From [Clostridium] aerotolerans DSM 5434 (lineage in GTDB: Bacteria; Bacillota; Clostridia; Lachnospirales; Lachnospiraceae): 64,000 nt of DNA. Below the pieces are notes generated by a model that worked only from the letters and a program-made list of their open reading frames with translations, searched no databases and was not told the origin of the DNA. The position numbers were made by a program, and so were the translations under genes. The stretch spans positions 123,819 to 187,818 of the forward strand of contig NZ_JHWJ01000009.1 of assembly GCF_000687555.1 (NCBI RefSeq), in the 5' to 3' direction. The first letter of the stretch is position 1, and each line of letters opens with the position of its first letter. Positions 59,203-64,000 of the stretch are shown piece after piece.

Positions 59203-60039
59203 TTGAGCAGGCGAAATATCAAAAAACAGATCCGTGGCCAGAGAGCCGTAGACGGAGCAGGTGTTCATATGGTACGTGTGCTGGGATATCACGATGTGAA
59301 GGAATTTGATCCGTTTTTAATGATGGATTCCTTTGATTCAACAAATCCAGCCGATTATGTAGCCGGTTTTCCCATGCACCCTCACAGAGGAATCGAAACC
59401 GTTACTTATTTAATTTCCGGTCGAATTGACCATAAGGACAGCCTTGGAAACAAGGGCACGATCAATTCCGGGGAATGCCAGTGGATGACAGCAGGCAGCG
59501 GAATTCTCCATGAAGAGATGCCTCAGCCATCTGAGAAGATGCTGGGCCTGCAGCTTTGGCTTAACCTTCCCCGGGAAGAAAAGATGGCGGATCCGGCGTA
59601 TCTTCCTATTACAAAGGATATGATTCCAAGAGTACCAAGCGGAAATGCCACGGTGGGAGTACTATCTGGAAGCTTTCAGGGTGCAAAGGGTGTAACTCCA
59701 AAGCACATTCCTGCTACCATCTATGATGTTGAGCTTCCAAAAGGAGAGGAAATCACCTTACCGACCAATTCCGATGAAACCGTTTATATTTTCCTGATTC
59801 AGGGAGATGGCGTAGTGGAAAATCAGAACATTCCTGAAAAGACAGCCATTTTATTTGGGGAAGGAGATGAAATCACGGTGAAAGCCTCTGCAAGCAGAGA
59901 CCTTCGGTTCATTCTCTTTTCCGGCCGGCCGCTTCATGAACCCATTGCCTGGGGAGGACCCATTGCCATGAACACCCAGGAAGAATTGGATCTGGCATTT
60001 GATGAGCTTCGCAGAGGAACATTTATCAAACACAAATAA
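59203..60039 (+). CDS. Pirin family protein
   Basis: A 278-residue bicupin of the pirin family. The metal His residues appear in MHPHRGIETVTY and SGILHEEM, with a Glu in ECQWMTAG. Bacterial pirins are iron-binding and some have quercetin dioxygenase activity. TTG 59203 follows AGGAGAAGAG. It is paired with an FMN reductase, which suggests redox defence, as inference. Confidence 0.93.
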   Translation: MSRRNIKKQIRGQRAVDGAGVHMVRVLGYHDVKEFDPFLMMDSFDSTNPADYVAGFPMHPHRGIETVTYLISGRIDHKDSLGNKGTINSGECQWMTAGSGILHEEMPQPSEKMLGLQLWLNLPREEKMADPAYLPITKDMIPRVPSGNATVGVLSGSFQGAKGVTPKHIPATIYDVELPKGEEITLPTNSDETVYIFLIQGDGVVENQNIPEKTAILFGEGDEITVKASASRDLRFILFSGRPLHEPIAWGGPIAMNTQEELDLAFDELRRGTFIKHK

Positions 60040-60049
60040 TAAATCTTTG

Positions 60050-60085
60050 GCAGATCCACAGTTTTTTAATAAACTGTGGATCTGC
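60050..60085 (+). terminator. Intrinsic terminator of the pirin gene
   Basis: GCAGATCCACAGTTT (60050-60064) pairs perfectly with AAACTGTGGATCTGC (60071-60085), followed by TTTTA. Confidence 0.92.
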
Positions 60086-60163
60086 TTTTATGCATTTCTT
60101 CTTATCTTATAAGTAGTCCTCGTTTTTCCTGAAAATATTGATAATAAAATGCAGATTACTGTG

Positions 60164-60192
60164 TTGACTTGTTATTTTGTAAGTGCTATGCT
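60164..60192 (+). promoter_or_regulatory. Promoter of the chemotaxis receptor gene
   Basis: TTGACT (60164-60169), 17-base spacer, TATGCT (60187-60192) with an extended TGC. No sigma-28 box is evident. Confidence 0.6.
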
Positions 60193-60302
60193 TAATTCGA
60201 TTACCCATAAATGGAGTATAACTGAAAGCCTCTGACTTAAAAATTCAAAAGCCGGTTCCTTCCTGATTATGCTTTATTTAGAAAAACATGGAGGATACAA
60301 AA

Positions 60303-62405
60303 GTGGAAAAAGAGTCAAAGAATGAAACACCCCAGAACCTGGACGGCACAGGTAAATCAGGCAAAAAGCAACAATCAATTAAAAAGAATCTTTTAAGAGG
60401 CATTATAGGATTGGCAGTTGTCATCTCCGTTTTCTTCGGAATTGCAAATGCCATTGTTTTATATAATGATTCGAAAAACAACATGGAGACCCGTTTGATT
60501 GAAAATCGTAATGCTTACTGCGTGGCGGTACAAAATGCCATCAATGTATACCGGTTCCAGGTTGAGTCCTTTGCACAGAACGAACTGATCACTGACCCAT
60601 CAAGACCACTGATAGCAAGAAAACAGGTCATGGATGAGCTGGCAAAAAAGAATGGCTTTTTAGAGATTGCAGTCACAGATGCAAACGGAAAAGCAAACAA
60701 TGGTGCGGATGTCAGTGAACGCGAGTATTTTAAGCAGGCAATGGCAGGAAATACATATCTATCCTCTACCTTGGTAAGTACGGTGGATGGAAAAGTAATT
60801 ATGATTATAGCTGCACCAATTACCAAGGGCGGTCAAAAGGGGATTGTCTATGCAAAGCTGGACAGCAATACTTTTAGTGGTATGATTGATGATGTGTCTA
60901 TAGGCAAATCCGGATATGGCTTTATTGTAGATAAAGAAGGAAAATATCTGGCTCATCCCGATACCAGCATAGTTACCGACCAGGTAAATTACATAGAGAA
61001 GGCAAAAGAGGACTCTTCCTTTGCCCAGTTAGCCAGCCTTATTCAGAAAATGACCTCTGGTAAGACAGGGCTTGATACAGTCATGCATAAAGGTGCCAAG
61101 CAGGTTGTAGGCTATATGAGCATTCCAGGGACAGACGGCTGGTCCATTGCAGTTACTGCAAAGACTTCCGAGATGCTGTCCAGCTTTTATGCATCCATAG
61201 GAATCACCGTAATACTCTCAGCCTTATTTGTAATTCTTTCCGTTGTTATGGCATTTCGGATCGCCGGCCCCATTGTAAATCCGGTCATCTCATTGGTACG
61301 GAGAATTGAAGACCTGGCTTTAGGAGACCTACATTCAGAAGTGCCCCAGGTGGATTCCGAAGATGAAATCGGAAAGCTCTCAAAATCCTTTACAACAACT
61401 GTCAATAAGTTAAATGATTATATCCAGGAAATCTCCTATGTTTTAAACAGCCTGGAACAGGGAAACTGTACGGTAGAGACTGTCCAGGATTATACCGGTG
61501 ATTTTACAGCAATCAGAGACGCTTTAAATAAGATTATCAACAATTTAAATTCAACCTTTACCAATATTAAAGGTGCATCCGATCAGGTAGCCAGCGGTGC
61601 CGATCAGGTTTCCAGTGCTTCTCAGGCACTGGCTTCCGGTGCCACAGAGCAGGCCTCCTCTGTAGAGGAGCTGAATGCCTCTATCACTGGTGTTGCAAAT
61701 CAGGCGGAGGAGAATGTAGTTCACGTACAGAAGGCCACAGAATACGTGGTTCAGGCTGACGAGGGAATTAAAGAGAGCAACGGCCATATGAAGGAATTAA
61801 ACACTGCTATGGGTGAAATCAGCCAGTCCTCTGCTGAGATTTCAACTATTACAAAGGTCATCGAAGACATTGCATTCCAGACCAATATTCTGGCTCTTAA
61901 CGCTGCAATCGAGGCAGCCAGGGCTGGAAGCGTAGGAAAAGGCTTTGCCGTGGTTGCAGATGAGGTTCGGAATCTGGCTGCCAAATCAGCCGAGGCCGCG
62001 AAAAAGACAGCAGAGCTTATCGACCATTCCGTAGCAACCGTTTCCAAGGGAGAGAGGCTTGCAGAAGAGACAGCCCAGATTTTAGTGGATGTAGCAGAGA
62101 AAGCCAGACTCGCCAACGAATCCATACAGCGGATTGAAAAAGCTTCCTATGACCAGGCTCAGTCCATCGAACAGATTAATCAGGGACTTTTCCAGGTGTC
62201 CGCAGTGGTTCAGACCAATGCAGCAACAGCAGAAGAGAGCTCTGCTTCCAGTGAAGAGCTGGCAGCTCAGGCGCTTATCCTTCAGCAGGAAGTGGAAAAG
62301 TTTACTTTAAAAGACACGCCGGCAGTATCTTACCAAACGGTGCAGCAGACAGATGATTATTTTGTTGACACACCAGAAGAAGCATATGGTACCGGTAAAT
62401 ATTAA
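60303..62405 (+). CDS. Methyl-accepting chemotaxis protein
   Basis: A 700-residue receptor: a charged N-terminal tail, TM1 (about 32-54), an extracellular dCache-type sensor (about 60-290), TM2 (about 300-325), HAMP (about 330-385) and a long signalling coiled coil with the conserved tip [18 protein letters not shown] and [12 protein letters not shown]. It relays an unknown stimulus to CheA/CheW. GTG 60303 is 8 bases after GGAGG (60290-60294); the ATG at 60288 overlaps that SD. No C-terminal receptor pentapeptide is seen. It stands alone. Confidence 0.93.
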   Translation: MEKESKNETPQNLDGTGKSGKKQQSIKKNLLRGIIGLAVVISVFFGIANAIVLYNDSKNNMETRLIENRNAYCVAVQNAINVYRFQVESFAQNELITDPSRPLIARKQVMDELAKKNGFLEIAVTDANGKANNGADVSEREYFKQAMAGNTYLSSTLVSTVDGKVIMIIAAPITKGGQKGIVYAKLDSNTFSGMIDDVSIGKSGYGFIVDKEGKYLAHPDTSIVTDQVNYIEKAKEDSSFAQLASLIQKMTSGKTGLDTVMHKGAKQVVGYMSIPGTDGWSIAVTAKTSEMLSSFYASIGITVILSALFVILSVVMAFRIAGPIVNPVISLVRRIEDLALGDLHSEVPQVDSEDEIGKLSKSFTTTVNKLNDYIQEISYVLNSLEQGNCTVETVQDYTGDFTAIRDALNKIINNLNSTFTNIKGASDQVASGADQVSSASQALASGATEQASSVEELNASITGVANQAEENVVHVQKATEYVVQADEGIKESNGHMKELNTAMGEISQSSAEISTITKVIEDIAFQTNILALNAAIEAARAGSVGKGFAVVADEVRNLAAKSAEAAKKTAELIDHSVATVSKGERLAEETAQILVDVAEKARLANESIQRIEKASYDQAQSIEQINQGLFQVSAVVQTNAATAEESSASSEELAAQALILQQEVEKFTLKDTPAVSYQTVQQTDDYFVDTPEEAYGTGKY

Positions 62406-62432
62406 AATCTTTATATAGAAACCAAAAGGAGA

Positions 62433-62456
62433 TAGGCGGATTATATAATCCGCCTA
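62433..62456. repeat. Perfect 24-bp palindrome
   Basis: TAGGCGGATTAT and ATAATCCGCCTA form a gapless palindrome between the chemotaxis gene and the acetyltransferase. No T-run follows, so it may be a protein-binding site or a weak terminator. Confidence 0.85.
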
Positions 62457-62484
62457 ATGTTATAAGCAAAAGGAGAGTGGTGGC

Positions 62485-62997
62485 ATGAATTTACGATTGG
62501 TTCCATTGGATGAAACGTATAAAAAACAATTATATGATATGATGGAAGAATGGAACGCGACAGGTGAGCAAATCGTACCCTACGCGATAAGGCGATGTGA
62601 TTATCGTGATTTTGATTGTTATAGGGATAAATTAGAAAATAAAAACCCTACACCTGCTATGGTTCCCGATACTACTCTTTTTTGCTTAGATGAAGAAAGA
62701 AATATATTTGTAGGAGCGGTGAATATTCGTCATTATTTAAACGATGCTCTGCTGTTAAATGGCGGACACATTGGAGATGGAGTCAGACCCACGGAACGAA
62801 GAAAGGGTGTGGCAACCAAAATGATTGGTCTGGCACTGCAGGAATGTAAGAGAATTGGGTTAGATCGAGTTTTGATGGTTTGTGATAAGGACAATATTGG
62901 CTCTTCTAAAAGTATACAAAACAATGGTGGCATCCTGGAAAATGAAATTCTGGTGGCTGGAATTGTTGAACAAAGATTTTGGATTGATCTTTCATAA
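62485..62997 (+). CDS. GNAT family acetyltransferase
   Basis: A 170-residue N-acetyltransferase. The acetyl-CoA site is seen at IGDGVRPTERRKGVATKMI (the R-x-x-G-x-A pattern), followed by ALQECKRIGLDRVLMVCDKDN and SIQNNGGILEN. It resembles the group of small acetyltransferases with unknown substrates. ATG follows AAAGGAGAG. It may be cotranscribed with the chemotaxis gene, apart from the intervening palindrome. Confidence 0.88.
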   Translation: MNLRLVPLDETYKKQLYDMMEEWNATGEQIVPYAIRRCDYRDFDCYRDKLENKNPTPAMVPDTTLFCLDEERNIFVGAVNIRHYLNDALLLNGGHIGDGVRPTERRKGVATKMIGLALQECKRIGLDRVLMVCDKDNIGSSKSIQNNGGILENEILVAGIVEQRFWIDLS

Positions 62998-63144
62998 ACA
63001 ATTTACTCTTATATGGTAAACAGTGTTTTGGCATAATCGGTTAAAATATTATGCCTGTTATTAATGATAGGTGCGGACTCATTTAAATCCGCTCAGATTC
63101 TTGACAAAGTCATTTTTATTATCTGACCTATTCAGTTATTGTAA

Positions 63145-63180
63145 AAAAACACCAGATATTAGAAGTAATCTGGTGTTTTT
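63145..63180. terminator. Bidirectional intrinsic terminator
   Basis: AAAAACACCAGAT (63145-63157) pairs with ATCTGGTGTTTTT (63168-63180) around a 10-base loop, between the convergent acetyltransferase and DUF6985-like genes. Confidence 0.9.
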
Positions 63181-63215
63181 GATTCGTAACTAAATGGAAT
63201 TTTGTCTTTTCTCTA

Positions 63216-63710
63216 TCAAAATGCAATATCCTTATGAGCGATTTTATCGATCTCCTCGTTTATGTAGCGGACACCGACTCCATTGTCATCATAGTCTTCA
63301 CCACCCCATGTTCTAGAAAAAAGTAAATAGATGATAAGTCTGTCATCAACCATCAAGAAATCATTAGCGACGACGATTGTCTCCAATGTGACTGTCTGCA
63401 AGAGAGCTTCTTTCGTTTCAATTTCCGGCCACCATTCAGCAGATTCCTTTTCATCATCCGGGCCCCAGGCAAAACGTTCTTTCTCATTATAGAATTTGAT
63501 GAGTGCTTCAAACAGTTCTGTCTGTAATTCTGGCCATTTTTCCATAAAACGCTTGAATGCCGTTCTCTGCCTTTCGGTAATTTCGCAACCATCCTCTCCG
63601 TGTATTAATAACTCCACATTATGTATATCTCCACCGAAATCAAGTATCTGTTTTCCAAGCCAATCACATTCATCCTCTTCCCTCAATTCGCCAAATACTG
63701 CATCCATCAT
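63216..63710 (-). CDS. DUF6985-like protein
   Basis: A 164-residue acidic soluble protein from ATG 63708-63710, which follows GGGAGGT on the minus strand; a longer in-frame start at 63794 lacks an SD. The C-terminal segments SAEWWPEIETKEALL, RLIIYLLFSRTWGGEDYDD and GVGVRYINEEI fit the DUF6985 family as I recall it. Some members lie near toxin or immunity genes, but no toxin is visible here. Function unknown. Confidence 0.7.
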   Translation of the reverse strand: MMDAVFGELREEDECDWLGKQILDFGGDIHNVELLIHGEDGCEITERQRTAFKRFMEKWPELQTELFEALIKFYNEKERFAWGPDDEKESAEWWPEIETKEALLQTVTLETIVVANDFLMVDDRLIIYLLFSRTWGGEDYDDNGVGVRYINEEIDKIAHKDIAF

Positions 63711-64000
63711 CGGTTTTACCTCCCTCAGAAATTTTAATTTATTAATTATAGCATTGATAAATGAAAAAGGACAGTTTTGAATAAAAATAAACACATATTC
63801 AAATATTTTTATTGCTTATTTTACATGAATGTAATACGCCTGTAGAATATAACTTTTACGTCTGATTATTTAGTTTGTGCTGGAGATGTGAAGAAAGTTA
63901 ATATTGAAAAACCCTTGTTTTTCCTATATTTTATAGGTTGGTCAAATAATATTGATAGGCACTAAAATATAAAAAAAGGAACGCAGTATACTTGATACTG
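63711..64000. other. A/T-rich gap at the right window edge with a half-visible hairpin
   Basis: No credible gene lies in these 290 bases. At the very end CAGTAT (63984-63989) and ATACTG (63995-64000) form an inverted repeat after an A-run (63971-63977), which looks like part of a terminator for a minus-strand gene beyond the window. The right part is cut off. Confidence 0.4.

Overview
The window looks like a chromosomal piece of a low-GC anaerobic Firmicute, most likely Lachnospiraceae of the Lacrimispora / Clostridium saccharolyticum type. This is inferred from gene content and style: strong Shine-Dalgarno (SD) sequences, several TTG/GTG starts, a YesMN/Lpl-type sugar importer, a ribose-type ABC importer, NikABC/Opp-type transport, and a bacterial microcompartment (BMC). 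I see no tRNA, rRNA, CRISPR array, phage or insertion sequence. Most units end in clear intrinsic terminators.

Layout. 1-4.2 kb: a partial gene, a DUF6485 protein, an APC permease, an MFS drug exporter preceded by a short leader peptide and hairpin, and an HxlR regulator. 4.3-10.0 kb: a copper unit (CopA ATPase, an exported protein of unknown function, CopZ) followed by an OmpR-type two-component system. 10.3-19.6 kb: an oligosaccharide ABC importer (two permeases and a lipoprotein), a convergent YesM/YesN two-component system and a GH3 beta-glucosidase. 19.6-23.3 kb: a Crp/Fnr regulator divergent from a probable nitrosative/oxygen stress operon (cupin, Hcp-like helical protein, DUF1858 protein, a 201-residue unknown and two hemerythrin-like proteins).

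23.6-42.6 kb is the highlight. A ribose-type ABC importer, a methylthioribose kinase-like protein (MtnK) and a methylthioribose-1-phosphate isomerase-like protein (MtnA) are followed by a DeoR regulator. Divergent from that regulator is a 12-kb BMC operon: class II aldolase, CoA-acylating aldehyde dehydrogenase, four single-domain shell proteins, PduL phosphotransacylase, a pentamer vertex protein, a binding protein without signal peptide, a CoA-disulfide-reductase-like flavoprotein, two CoA-transferase-like subunits, an iron alcohol dehydrogenase and a divergent DhaK/DhaL pair. Read together, they would import 5-methylthioribose or 5-deoxyribose, convert it to the ketose 1-phosphate, and cleave that to dihydroxyacetone phosphate (DHAP) plus methylthioacetaldehyde or acetaldehyde. 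The aldehyde would be processed inside the shell. The steps match the known DHAP shunt. Housing the shunt in a microcompartment is, as far as I know, not a standard described BMC type.

42.6-50.6 kb: an HsmA-like membrane protein, an acetyltransferase, then a CsoR-type metal sensor with a His-rich tail heading a Nik/Opp-type importer with fused ATPases and two paralogous methyltransferases. 50.7-53.2 kb: tRNA-modification and sulfur genes (TcdA, a rhodanese-TtcA fusion) and an Rrf2 regulator. 53.2-56.1 kb: an ABC exporter with its HTH regulator. 56.5-64.0 kb: a secreted CAP-domain protein with a Thr-Asn repeat, cysteine synthase, an FMN reductase and a pirin, a chemotaxis receptor, an acetyltransferase and a DUF6985-like protein.
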